Source of the DNA: Bacillota bacterium
GTDB taxonomy: Bacteria; Bacillota; Bacilli; Bacillales_A; Planococcaceae
Direction: 5' to 3'
Length of the DNA stretch: 18,540 nt
NCBI GenBank assembly: GCA_023405135.1
Contig: JAEXYZ010000113.1
Coordinates: 1-18,540 of the forward strand
Position 1 is the first letter of the stretch. Every line of letters starts with the position of its first letter. Position numbers and translations under genes: made by a program. Positions 1 through 8,179 of the stretch are shown here, piece after piece. Below the pieces are notes generated by a model that saw only the letters and a list, made by a program, of their open reading frames with translations, made no database searches and was not told the origin of the DNA.

Positions 1-1
1 G

Positions 2-126
2 GCCTCGCCCGCGGAAAGCGTCCGCCTGGAACGGAAATCAACGGATTCCAAAAAAACGGGTAGATGAACGACAAATCGTTCATCTACCCGCTATGAAATC
101 CCTATGAGGACTTTTTCAGTGCCCTC
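2..126. mobile_element. IS-end fragment, left copy (125-bp inverted repeat)
   Basis: This stretch is the exact reverse complement of 18416-18540, 125 bases without a mismatch. It is clearly richer in G+C than the adjoining sequence and holds a perfect hairpin at 57-90. The inner tip, read towards the outside, begins GGGCACTGAAAAAGTCC. Such a long perfect repeat at both window ends, one copy cutting into a gene on the right, is best explained as the terminal part of an insertion sequence whose body lies outside the window. No transposase reading frame is present, so the family cannot be named from this window. The alternative is a non-autonomous (MITE-like) repeat. Confidence 0.8.
50..90 (-). 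terminator. Hairpin terminator inside the left IS end
   Basis: A perfect 15-bp stem (57-71 with 76-90, loop CAAA) is followed on the minus strand by seven T residues (complement of 50-56). This is a strong rho-independent terminator shape pointing out of the window. Insertion sequences often carry such structures near their ends, where they stop outside transcription entering the element; that role is inferred. Confidence 0.7.
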
Positions 127-225
127 TTTAATACAGGAGTTATTTTATTTCTTCTTTTAATTGCATCTTTATATAAGATATTAAAAAATAAGTCATAATG
201 GAAAAATAATGTAGGAAGTGAAAAG

Positions 226-915
226 ATGAAATATGGTGAAATTATCTGCGGTCGATTTAGTAAACGCATCAATCGATTTATTGCGGAGGTTTTTATAGAT
301 GACGTAATAGAAAGAGTACATATTAAAAATACTGGGCGTTTAAAAGAACTGTTTCGGTCAGATGCAGAAGTCCTTTTAGAACGTAGTAACAATCCGAATA
401 GAAAGACTAGATTTTCCCTTACAGCAGTAGAGAAAAATGGTCGATGGGTAAATATTGATTCACAGGCACCGAATACGGTTGCATTTGAAGCAATTAAGGA
501 AGGGAAAATATCGGAGTTTGGTATGGTACAAACGATAAAAAGAGAAGTGAAGTATGGAGCGTCTCGGTTTGATCTTTATTTCGAACAGGATGAGAAACGA
601 GGGTTCATTGAAGTAAAGGGCGTAACTTTAGAGCAAGATGGAGTTGCTATGTTTCCAGATGCCCCAACAACGCGAGGAACGAAACATGTATTGGAATTAG
701 CAAAAGCTGCTCAAGAAGGATATGTTTGTGCAATCCTGTTTATCGTACAATTAAAAGGTTGTCACGTATTTATCCCAAACAGAAAAATGGATCCTGCCTT
801 TGCAGATGCATTAATACAAGCGGAACAAGCAGGAGTGAATATTTTAGCATATGACACGATTGTAACAGAAGAAAAGTTAGTTTTGGATCATTCTATACCG
901 GTAAATTTGGTGTGA
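226..915 (+). CDS. sfsA: SfsA family protein (sugar fermentation stimulation protein homologue)
   Basis: The 229-residue protein has the usual SfsA length and its characteristic blocks: an N-terminal OB-like part with VHIKNTGRLKEL (about residues 31-42), WVNIDSQAPN (about 74-83), RFDL (about 114-117), then the nuclease-like core IEVKGVTLE with FPDAPTTRGTKHVLEL (about 128-158). The E-x-K and D residues of that core fit the PD-(D/E)XK-type fold reported for SfsA. E. coli SfsA was named for raising maltose metabolism and binds DNA, but its exact role is unsettled. The ATG at 226 follows AGGAAGTG at a normal distance. The gene stands alone about 100 bp from the left IS end and appears intact. The family assignment is secure and the function is not. 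Confidence 0.93.
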   Translation: MKYGEIICGRFSKRINRFIAEVFIDDVIERVHIKNTGRLKELFRSDAEVLLERSNNPNRKTRFSLTAVEKNGRWVNIDSQAPNTVAFEAIKEGKISEFGMVQTIKREVKYGASRFDLYFEQDEKRGFIEVKGVTLEQDGVAMFPDAPTTRGTKHVLELAKAAQEGYVCAILFIVQLKGCHVFIPNRKMDPAFADALIQAEQAGVNILAYDTIVTEEKLVLDHSIPVNLV

Positions 916-1113
916 GATAGTGCAATCCTTTTCAAATTCTATGAAAATAAAAATAACTTAACTTGTAATGGTCACTCTATCTTTTAGAATGTAGGATAAC
1001 TATATTGCTAAATATTTGTATGTAAAAAATTTGAATCTTTTTACAAAAGTACTCGTAAGTTAATAGAGAAAGAAGTGAATAGATTGGGAAAACGAAAAAG
1101 GTAATGGTAGTAA

Positions 1114-2275
1114 TTACAACAACAGCACTTATTTTGGGCAGATCTTTATGGAGAGGAATATGCTCTGTATGATATTAAACTGATAAACAAAAAAGAAGTT
1201 GACCAAATACGTCTTATCAGTGAACGTATTGGGGCCATCTTTTTTAAAAGTGCTACCTTGCTTCGAAAGGTGCCCGATGAAACTTTATTAAAGATGGGTT
1301 TTCCAAAGGAGACCCTTTCTTTTTTAAGGTTAAAAACGATTCCAGCTGAAAGTGTTATTTCACGACTTGACCTTATTCCCTATGGCAATAGCTATAAATG
1401 CATTGAAATTAATGCTGACACTCCAACATTTATAAAAGAATTATTTTGTATCAATGGGATGGTTTGTAAAGAATTTGGAGTGGAGAATCCAAATAAAGGC
1501 ATGGAATATCTTTTACGAAAAGCGATTCGTGACAGTATAAATCAAAGCACAAATAATCAAATCCCTCATATAGTTTTTACAGCTCACGAGGATCACATCG
1601 AAGACCGGGAGACTGTACTATATCTTCAAAAAGGCGTGCCATCGAAATTTACTCCCCTTCATAAGCTCCAAATTCAAAAAGGTGTAGGTTTGTTTGATGA
1701 GAATGGAGTAAAAATTGATATTCTTTATCGGCAAACATTCCCGATAGAAAATTTAATAACCGATGAAGATAAAGAAGGTAATCGCATAGGCTAGTGGTTA
1801 TTGGAGCTAGTTGAGGAGGAGAAACTTATAATTATCAACCCCCCTTCTGCCTTTTTATTAAAAAAAAAAGCGGTTCAGGCTATTATTTGGAGTCTGCATG
1901 AAGAGAATCATCCTTTTTATACAGAAAGAGAGCATGGATGGATAGAAGAATATTTTCTTCCGACCTATCTTGAACCAGATTATTTTTTACAAAAGGGTCA
2001 GTCTTATGTAAAAAGACACGGTAGAAATCTTTAATCAAGATGGCCAGTTATTACATGCCGACGTACAAAGATCGTATTCGGAATTCATCCCAGTTTACCA
2101 ACAGTTTATTAAGCACCCAACGGTAACCTTTCATAGTGAAAAGGGAAAGCAACATGGTCAGCTTCTTCTAGGGAGCTTTTTAGTTAATGGACAACCAGCT
2201 GCACTAGGCTACCGAGTGGGGAGGACAATTACGAATAATCTTTCCTATTACTTGCCTATGGGACTTTTAGAATGA
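1114..2275 (+). pseudogene. Broken glutathionylspermidine synthase-like (ATP-grasp ligase) gene
   Basis: The translated pieces line up in order with the glutathionylspermidine synthase/YgiC/YjfC family: DLYGEEYALYD (from 1141), IEINADTPT (about 1405), INPPSAFLL (about 1834), WIEEYFLPTYLEPD (about 1939), then in another frame DTVEIFNQDG (2015) and VYQQF, LGSFLVNGQ, ITNNLSYYLPMG up to the stop at 2273-2275. Three lesions are visible. There is no start in frame, because a TAA at 1111-1113 precedes the homology. An in-frame TAG lies at 1792-1794. A frameshift with loss of a few codons lies near 2010-2015, exactly where the family has its glycine-rich GREG segment. Members ligate amines to peptides or act as amide-forming ATP-grasp enzymes; this copy cannot make a full enzyme. 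A TTG at 1258 would give a 178-residue piece and one at 1801 a 77-residue piece, but neither has a convincing ribosome site. Confidence 0.85.
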
Positions 2276-2506
2276 AAAGATATTGTGAATCTTACAAATT
2301 TATTCAAACTATTGAAAATTAGCTTCCTGTAGTTATAAAACATCCACCTACTCAAAAGTATCTACAAAGGTAATGACCATTTATAATTTGGGTTATTTTG
2401 AGGTAACTTTCATTTCCTGATACAAAGTCAAATTTATACCACAATTGTCTATCAAATAGTATAATGAGGGGCGAAAGTACAGACAGTATTGAAGGGAGTC
2501 GTTAAA

Positions 2507-3232
2507 ATGGCACAATCATTAAATGGAAAAGTAGCATTTATCACTGGTGCAGCAAAAGGGATTGGTAAAGCAATTGCAATTCATTTAGCAAAAGAAGGTG
2601 TAAATATTGGCTTACTAGCTAGAACAGAATCGTCATTAAAAGAAGTGGCAACAGAGATTGAAGAGTTAGGTGTTAAAGTTGCTTACGCAATAGCGGATGT
2701 TGCATCGAAAGAGGAAGTTGAAGCAGCGATAACTTCATTAACGAATGACTTAGGCACTGCTGATATTTTAATTAACAATGCGGGTACTGCAAAATTTGAA
2801 ACGGTTTTAAATATGGATCCAGAAGAATGGAAAAAAATCATTGATGTAAACTTAATGGGTACATACTATGTGACACATGCTGTATTACCACAATTAATTG
2901 AAAAAAATGGTGGTGACATCATTAATATTTCATCGACAAGTGGCTTAGGTGGTGCTGCTACGTCAAGTGCGTACAGTGCATCAAAATTTGGTGTTATTGG
3001 ATTTACAGAATCATTAGCACAAGAAGTTCGTCGCAATAATATTCGTGTTTCAGCTTTAACACCAAGTACTGTAGGAACAGATTTATCCCTTGAGCTAAAT
3101 TTAATTAAAGAAAACGATGAATCTAAAATTATGCAGCCTGAAGACATCGCTGAATTCGTTGTGGATCAATTAAAATTAAATCCACGCGTCTATGTTAAAA
3201 CAGCAAGCTTAATTGCTACAAATCCATTCTAA
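2507..3232 (+). CDS. Short-chain dehydrogenase/reductase, FabG-like
   Basis: This 241-residue classical SDR has the cofactor motif TGAAKGIG (about residues 13-20), the NNAG motif, the catalytic Ser in INISSTSG (about 137-144) and the YSASK Tyr/Lys pair (about 152-156). An Arg at about 37 in LLARTES suggests NADP(H) preference. The best start is ATG 2507, with GAAGGGAG 8 bp upstream; a TTG in frame at 2489 lacks a proper site. The closest described relatives are 3-ketoacyl-ACP reductase-like oxidoreductases of Bacilli, but the true substrate cannot be read from sequence. The gene is a single unit, with a TATAAT hexamer at 2460-2465 upstream and a hairpin terminator downstream. It is intact between two damaged genes. 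Confidence 0.9.
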   Translation: MAQSLNGKVAFITGAAKGIGKAIAIHLAKEGVNIGLLARTESSLKEVATEIEELGVKVAYAIADVASKEEVEAAITSLTNDLGTADILINNAGTAKFETVLNMDPEEWKKIIDVNLMGTYYVTHAVLPQLIEKNGGDIINISSTSGLGGAATSSAYSASKFGVIGFTESLAQEVRRNNIRVSALTPSTVGTDLSLELNLIKENDESKIMQPEDIAEFVVDQLKLNPRVYVKTASLIATNPF

Positions 3233-3267
3233 CTTTATAGAGTGATAAAAGAAATATAGTGATAATT

Positions 3268-3310
3268 AAAAAGCTAATGATCCGTTTAATATGGATTGTT
3301 AGCTTTTCAT
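3268..3310 (+). terminator. Rho-independent terminator after the SDR gene
   Basis: A 15-bp stem (3269-3283 with 3293-3307, two G-U pairs) is followed by the T-rich stretch TTTTCATTTCATT. It lies 36 bp after the SDR stop codon and before the GGDEF gene. Confidence 0.75.
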
Positions 3311-3507
3311 TTCATTAAATTTGAATTTTAGTTTGGGTAAATAAAATGAAAAATAAGTATTGATGAAATTCCTTTTATTGACAAGTTTTTATGTTATACA
3401 AAATGAGGTTAAACCAATTAAAATAGATAATCGTATATGTTAAAATAGTTAGTCCCACCTTAAAATCAAAAGGGCAAATTGCAATAAATATAAGGTTGTG
3501 AATAGTT

Positions 3508-4099
3508 ATGAAATTAGGGACTAATAATACGTTAGGGTATACCACACGTATTTCCTGTTCCAGCGATCATTGCATTAATTTTAGCTTGGCAATTAGGTAA
3601 GTCTTATGATAAATATATCTACTTATCAATGAAAGATGCCCTTACAGATCTTTATAATAGACGTTATGTATTTGAAAAGTTAGGTAATCTAATTAAGTAT
3701 GCAAATAAAAGAAGTTTAAAAATCGCTATTTTAATTTCAGATGTAAATGATTTTAAAAAGATAAATGATTGTTATGGTCATGACTATGGGGATAAAATTT
3801 TAATTGATATTGCTATAGCATTAAAGAATTCCTTTGACAAACGGGATATTATTGCAAGATGGGGTGGAGATGAATTCCTTATTCTTGCTGTTTTTGCTGA
3901 TGAGGATGCTATAAATAAGAAAATCAATCACTTCCAAAGCAATTTAAAAAGCACATTAGCAAATAAAAATACTGCTGTATCTGTTTCAATAGGTAAAGCA
4001 AACTATCCAACAGATCATACAAATTTAGAACAATTGATAGCTATAGCAGATGATAATATGTATGAAATAAAATTGAACCATAAGGAAACTAACTTATAG
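3508..4099 (+). pseudogene. Membrane-anchored GGDEF (diguanylate cyclase) gene with an early frameshift
   Basis: From 3629 the frame encodes a complete GGDEF domain: DALTDLYNRR at the start, ISDVNDFKKIND, the WGGDEF active site (about residues 84-89 counted from 3629), SVSIGKA and a final IADDNMYE. Such domains make cyclic di-GMP. The inhibitory RxxD site normally just before GGDEF reads DKRD and is not conserved. Upstream in the same frame, from about 3539, lies a hydrophobic segment (PAIIALILAWQLG) that would anchor the domain in the membrane. The only plausible start, ATG 3508, is in a different frame: ten codons (MKLGTNNTLG) run out of phase with the rest. One base too many or too few near 3536-3539 explains this. 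The ATG at 3629 has no ribosome site. The gene is therefore probably inactive, unless the shift is a sequencing error. Confidence 0.75.
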
Positions 4100-4120
4100 T
4101 AAAACACATATTAAAGGAGT

Positions 4121-4156
4121 AACGCCACTGCATTTTAGTGTAGTGGCGTTTATATA
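4121..4156 (+). terminator. Terminator between convergent genes
   Basis: A 12-bp stem, AACGCCACTGCA paired with 4139-4150 (one G-U pair), ends in a T/A-rich tail. It lies between the GGDEF gene and the convergent nitroreductase gene and may serve both. Confidence 0.7.
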
Positions 4157-4177
4157 TATTAAACTGTACGTGTAGTA

Positions 4178-4810
4178 TCAATACCCATTAAAATTAACAA
4201 ATTCTCCAACCGGCTTACGATAACCACGTGGACGTTCTTTATCTACACTTTTTCCAATTGTAATCATCATTACTGGCTGTAAATGGTTAGGAATATTGAA
4301 TTCTTTTCTTAATTCATCGATATTATGTACATGCATAGGACAAGTATCAAAACCATAATACTTAGCACTTAACATGAAAAGCATAGCGTGAATTCCGGTA
4401 TTTAAATATAATTCTTGATCCAGTTTGTGGGGATTTTCTTTTAATCCTTCACTATATTTTTTAATATTAGCCATCGTTGTTTCGTATTCTATTTCATCCA
4501 TCATTTTTAACATTTTCATCGGACTAAAAATTTTTTCAGCTTGAGTCAACTCAATACTGTCTTTATTACCCATTACAATAACGACAGCACTTGATGTATG
4601 TATTTTATATTGATGGTAACTTAATTCAAAAACTCGTTCTTTTTTCTTTTTATCGGTAATAACTAAATAATTGGTAAACTGTAAATTAAAAGCGCTGGGA
4701 GATAATTTTGTCAGTTCAAAGATTTTTTTAAAGTCATCTTCTGTCATTTGTTCATCTTCAATAAAATTTACTGCGGAGTGACGTAATCTTAATAAATCTT
4801 CAAAACTCAT
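4178..4810 (-). CDS. Nitroreductase family protein (YodC/NfnB-like)
   Basis: This is a 210-residue flavin-dependent NAD(P)H oxidoreductase of the nitroreductase superfamily. It has the N-terminal FMN-phosphate motif RHSAVNF (a variant of RRSxRxF, about residues 9-15), SPSAFNLQ (about 37-44), the central CPMHVHN region and the C-terminal GKSVDKERPRGYRKP block typical of Bacillus YodC-type proteins. Such enzymes reduce nitro groups, quinones or related electrophiles in the cytoplasm, usually as dimers with FMN. The start is set at ATG 4810 because TGGAGA lies 8 bp before it; the ATG at 4825 has no ribosome site. The natural substrate is unknown. The gene is monocistronic and convergent with the GGDEF gene. 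Confidence 0.88.
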   Translation of the reverse strand: MSFEDLLRLRHSAVNFIEDEQMTEDDFKKIFELTKLSPSAFNLQFTNYLVITDKKKKERVFELSYHQYKIHTSSAVVIVMGNKDSIELTQAEKIFSPMKMLKMMDEIEYETTMANIKKYSEGLKENPHKLDQELYLNTGIHAMLFMLSAKYYGFDTCPMHVHNIDELRKEFNIPNHLQPVMMITIGKSVDKERPRGYRKPVGEFVNFNGY

Positions 4811-5111
4811 ACTATGATTCTCCATTTCTATTATTTAATGTTAGTGTAAATATATTTTACTATAATTTACAAAAAATATCCTAATCATTTACTTCAAAAG
4901 TTTTATAAGAAAAATATATATAACTCGTTTTTGAATTATTATAGGTATAAGTTTCTATCCTAAACTTTGTAAGCATTTTATTTGAGAAAGTTTTACTATT
5001 AATCATAAAAATAATTTTTAAATTCTTAAAAAGGTTGTTTATCATCATTTGTCAAAATATTAAAATAATAGTAGATGGTGCATAGTAATTGGAAGAAGGG
5101 AAGAGACATCT

Positions 5112-6712
5112 ATGAAATGGGATACGTCAGAGAAATTAAAATCGTTATTGTGTGAGCTTGTAAGTTGGGAGAGTCAGACGTTAACAAAAGGGGAACAAGA
5201 ATTTTCTAAAAAACTATATGCAAAATTTCAGTTGCTTCCGTATTTCCAAATGAATCGGGACTACTTGCAAACAGTAGAGGTTGAAGGGGGGAGGCAGGTA
5301 GTATCAGCGATGTATAAGCATCCTAATGTCAACAAGACAGTGGTGCTGATTAGTCATTTTGACACAGTTCAAATTGAAGAATATGGTGCATTGATGCCGC
5401 TTGCAACATTACCTGAGGAGCTAACTCAAGCGTTTAAGGAGGCCAAGGGAATGTTAAATGAGCAGGCACAGAAGGATTTAGAAACAGGTGATTATTTATT
5501 TGGGCGCGGTGTAATGGATATGAAAATGGGCCTTGCTCTCCATATGCAAGTGCTTGAGCGTGCTATCGAGGAACAATGGGGGATGAACTTACTGTTAATA
5601 ACAGTACCGGATGAAGAGGTGAATTCAGCTGGAATGCGTCAGGCAGCAAAACATATCGCCGAGGTTACAGAAAAATTTGATCTCGACATACTTCTATTTT
5701 TAAATAGTGAACCTTCCTTTTCACAAGATCCATACGACTTGCAAGAGTATATTTATACTGGTTCTATCGGAAAAGTAATGCCCGCAGCATTATTTTATGG
5801 AAAGGAAACACATGTGGGCGAACCTTTAAAAGGATTAAGCGCACCGTTTATGAGCGCCTTTTTAGCAACTGAAATGGAATGGAACGATGCATTTTGTGAA
5901 ACGGTTTATGGTGAACACCACTTCCTGTTGCATTAAAGCTACAAGATTTAAAGGAACAATATTCTACACAGACACCTTATCGAGCTGTGGCAATGTATAA
6001 CGTCTTTATAATGAAACGTAGTGCAGCTGAGATTCTAGATTTATTTGAACAGGTAACAATTCAAGCGATGGAGAAGTGTCAGGCACGTTATGATGAAGTG
6101 TGTGAAAAAATGAATATTAACCCACTCGGTAAAATACGTACAATTCGCTATAGTGAGCTACTAAACTTTGCAACGAAAAAGCTTGGTGAATCTACAGTTG
6201 AAAAGCTGATTGAAGAAGTCATTGCTCGTCCTAATTTAGATGAACGCGATCAATCATTTTTCATTGCAGATAAATTAATGATTCATTGCCAAGAATTAGC
6301 TCCAGCAGTTGTGGTGTTATTCGTTCCGCCATTTTATCCAGCGGTTAATTCAAGTGAGCATCCATTAGCAAAAAAGGCGATTGATTTAGTGTTACAAGCA
6401 TCGAAGCCTTATGAAATTCCACTGCAGCAAGTGCATTATTTTAATGGTATTAGCGATTTAAGCTACTGCCAACTGAGCGAGGACAATGGTTGGCAAGCCT
6501 ATGAAGAGAATACGCCTGTTTGGAAACGCACTTACGATATTCCATTTGATCATATTTCGAAATTTAATGCCCCTGTATTGAATGTTGGACCATATGGAAA
6601 GGATGCACATCAAATTTCGGAGCGCTTACATATGAAAAGCGCATTCTATGAAATGCCAGACCTAATCTATCAGCTTTTGCGATTTGTCGATAAGGAAACT
6701 GCAAATAAATAG
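5112..6712 (+). pseudogene. rocB: rocB-like arginine-utilisation M20 peptidase gene, single frameshift
   Basis: Two frames together give about 533 residues, near the full RocB length. The first (5112-5936) has the M20 metal-site pieces SHFDTVQ (about residues 77-83), GRGVMDMKMG (about 136-145) and the PDEEV glutamates. It stops at TAA 5934-5936 after GEHHFLLH. The second frame takes over without a gap at 5924 (PVALKLQDLKEQYSTQTPYR) and runs to 6712. One base lost between about 5916 and 5924, in the GEHTTPP-like stretch of the family, accounts for the break. RocB belongs to the arginine degradation pathway in Bacillus and its exact reaction is not settled. AAGAAGGGAAGAG precedes the ATG. With only one lesion, a sequencing error or very recent inactivation is possible. 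Confidence 0.85.
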
Positions 6713-6720
6713 GGGAAAAG

Positions 6721-7228
6721 ATGATTATTCGTATATTAAGTGAATCAGATGCACAAGATTATCAAAAGCTCATATTAACAGCTCTACAAATTAACCCAGA
6801 ATGGTTTTGGTTCTACATTTGAGAGGGAAGCAAATTCACGATTGAAATGTTCCAAGAGCGCATTCGTCCTGATGAAAAAAATATGAACTTGGTGCATATA
6901 ATTCAGAGGGTTTATTAGTTGGTATTGTTACATTTATGCGTGAAACTAATTTAAAAACAAAGCATAAAGGAAATATTTATGGCATGTACGTTTCGCCCGA
7001 AATGCGCGGTAATGGTGTAGGGAGAGCGTTAATGCTTGAAGTCATTCACAGGGAAAAATTAACGAAGGGTTAGAACAACTAATTTTAGCAGTTGTCTCTA
7101 CCAATAAAACTGCTAAAAAGCTTTATAAGTCTTTAGGTTTTGAAACATACGGAGTTGAACCAAAGGCATTAAAAGATAAGGGACAGTATCTTGATGAAGA
7201 TTTGATGGTGCTGTTTTTACACAATTAA
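6721..7228 (+). pseudogene. GNAT-family N-acetyltransferase remnant, multiply frameshifted
   Basis: The acetyltransferase reading is recoverable only by changing frame at least four times. MIIRILSESDAQDYQKL starts at ATG 6721. A shift occurs near 6802 (GFGSTFEREANSR), another near 6840 (EMFQERIRPDEK), another in the poly-A run at 6877-6881 (YELGAYNSEGLLVGIVTF through YVSPEMRGNGVGRAL, the acetyl-CoA binding motif), and another near 7050-7058 (KINEGLEQLILAVV to LYKSLGFETYG). It then runs to the stop at 7226. The ATG follows the rocB stop by 8 bp with GGGGAAAAG as ribosome site, so the two were probably one operon. The original substrate is unknown. Several independent lesions make this a true pseudogene rather than one sequencing slip. 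Confidence 0.88.
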
Positions 7229-7237
7229 CATTATAAA

Positions 7238-7280
7238 AAGACTGTCCAGAAGAAAATTTCTAGACAGTCTTATTACTATA
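7238..7280 (+). terminator. Hairpin after the rocB-GNAT unit
   Basis: AAGACTGTC (7238-7246) pairs perfectly with 7263-7271. After one mismatch the stem continues for four more pairs. The T-run is better on the minus strand (five A residues at 7235-7239), so it may work in both directions. The stretch from here to 7495 contains no gene and is the leader/promoter region of the nos-type operon; a TATACT hexamer at 7466-7471 is the best -10 candidate, without a clear -35. Confidence 0.6.
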
Positions 7281-7495
7281 TGTGGAAATTCTTCATATTT
7301 CAGCCTCAATTCCAATTGAAATCTACCTGTTATAACATGCCAATTTCATTCCAACCATTTCGTTCACAGTAGAACTTTTCTCTTTTTTCAATAATTTGTT
7401 CAAAATATTTAAAAAAGTTAACATAAAACGTTCAATTCAATTTCATTTAAATTTCACACTATTTTTATACTATATATTTTGAAAGGAGAGAATGA

Positions 7496-8179
7496 ATGAT
7501 GAAAAAAATATTATTTGTAGTACCCTTCAGTCTAGCTCTTTTTGCTTGCGCAAATAATGAAGCTAATAATGTTGAAGAGCAAGAAACAGATAAAACAGAA
7601 GTAGTTGATGAAACTGAGAAAACCGAATCTACTTATGTCGCTACGACAACTGAATGGGAAATCGATGAACGCCTACAAGAGCCAACAGAAGATACAGTTT
7701 GTGAAATGTGTAATATGAAGGTTTATACACGGGATCATGAGATGGGCGTATTTTCAGCTCAAGCAGTTAAAGAAGATGGTTCAGTGGCTTTTTATGATGA
7801 CATAGGTTGTTTATTAAATGCGGAAGTTAAATTTAACGAAACGAATGAAAAGTTTGTTCGTGACTATGCAACTTTAAATTGGTTTCCAGTAGAAGAAGCA
7901 ACAATTGTAAAAACTGAATTAAAATCACCGATGAATTGGGGCTATATTTTCTTCAAGTTTGAAGAGGATGCGAACCTATATATTTCACAAAATAAAAATG
8001 CTTATATTGAAAAATTAGAAACAATTCAAGCTGCAGCTAAAGAGCGTATGATGAAAAAAATGCAAGAATCAGGAGAGGCAGATATTACAAATCATGAGGG
8101 GCACATGCAAGGTACTGAAGAATCAGATGGACATATGCATGACATGGAAAAAGATTCAGAAGGACAAGGCAATGGATAA
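7496..8179 (+). CDS. NosL-like copper-binding lipoprotein with Met/His-rich tail
   Basis: The 227-residue protein begins with a lipoprotein signal (lipobox LFAC, Cys18), then an acidic linker (about 20-60), then a NosL-type domain with CEMCNM (Cys69, Cys72, Met74), the Cu(I) ligand set described for NosL. FYDDIGCL and the PMNWGY block are also shared with the second NosL copy. NosL proteins carry copper to nitrous oxide reductase outside the membrane. The last 30 residues are unlike ordinary NosL: HEGHMQGT, DGHMHDMEKD and other Met/His pairs suggest an additional copper-binding tail. GAAAGGAGAG precedes the start; the second ATG at 7499 is an equally possible start. It is the first gene of the six-gene operon and its stop overlaps the nosD start. 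Confidence 0.85.
   Translation: MMKKILFVVPFSLALFACANNEANNVEEQETDKTEVVDETEKTESTYVATTTEWEIDERLQEPTEDTVCEMCNMKVYTRDHEMGVFSAQAVKEDGSVAFYDDIGCLLNAEVKFNETNEKFVRDYATLNWFPVEEATIVKTELKSPMNWGYIFFKFEEDANLYISQNKNAYIEKLETIQAAAKERMMKKMQESGEADITNHEGHMQGTEESDGHMHDMEKDSEGQGNG

Noticed and set aside
102..392. Minus-strand frame of 96 codons across the left IS junction
   Set aside because: It runs antisense into sfsA, begins inside the IS end and has no recognisable domain; it is a shadow frame.
1258..1794. Free-standing 178-residue gene starting at TTG 1258
   Set aside because: Family homology continues in the same frame both upstream (from 1114) and downstream of the TAG, so it is a fragment of the broken ATP-grasp ligase gene.
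1792..1794. TAG read through as a recoded codon (pyrrolysine or programmed suppression)
   Set aside because: The same gene also has a frameshift and no start, so simple decay explains it better.
3378..3400. Sigma-A promoter (TTGACA, TATACA) before the GGDEF gene
   Set aside because: The two hexamers are only 11 bp apart, too close for a functional pair.
5916..5936. Programmed frameshift in rocB
   Set aside because: There is no slippery heptamer or stimulatory structure visible, and the family is normally encoded in one frame.
7380..7495. FNR/Crp-type operator before the nos-type operon
   Set aside because: Only a half-site-like TTCACA is present; no TGTGA-N6-TCACA palindrome could be found, so oxygen control through FNR is not supported by sequence.
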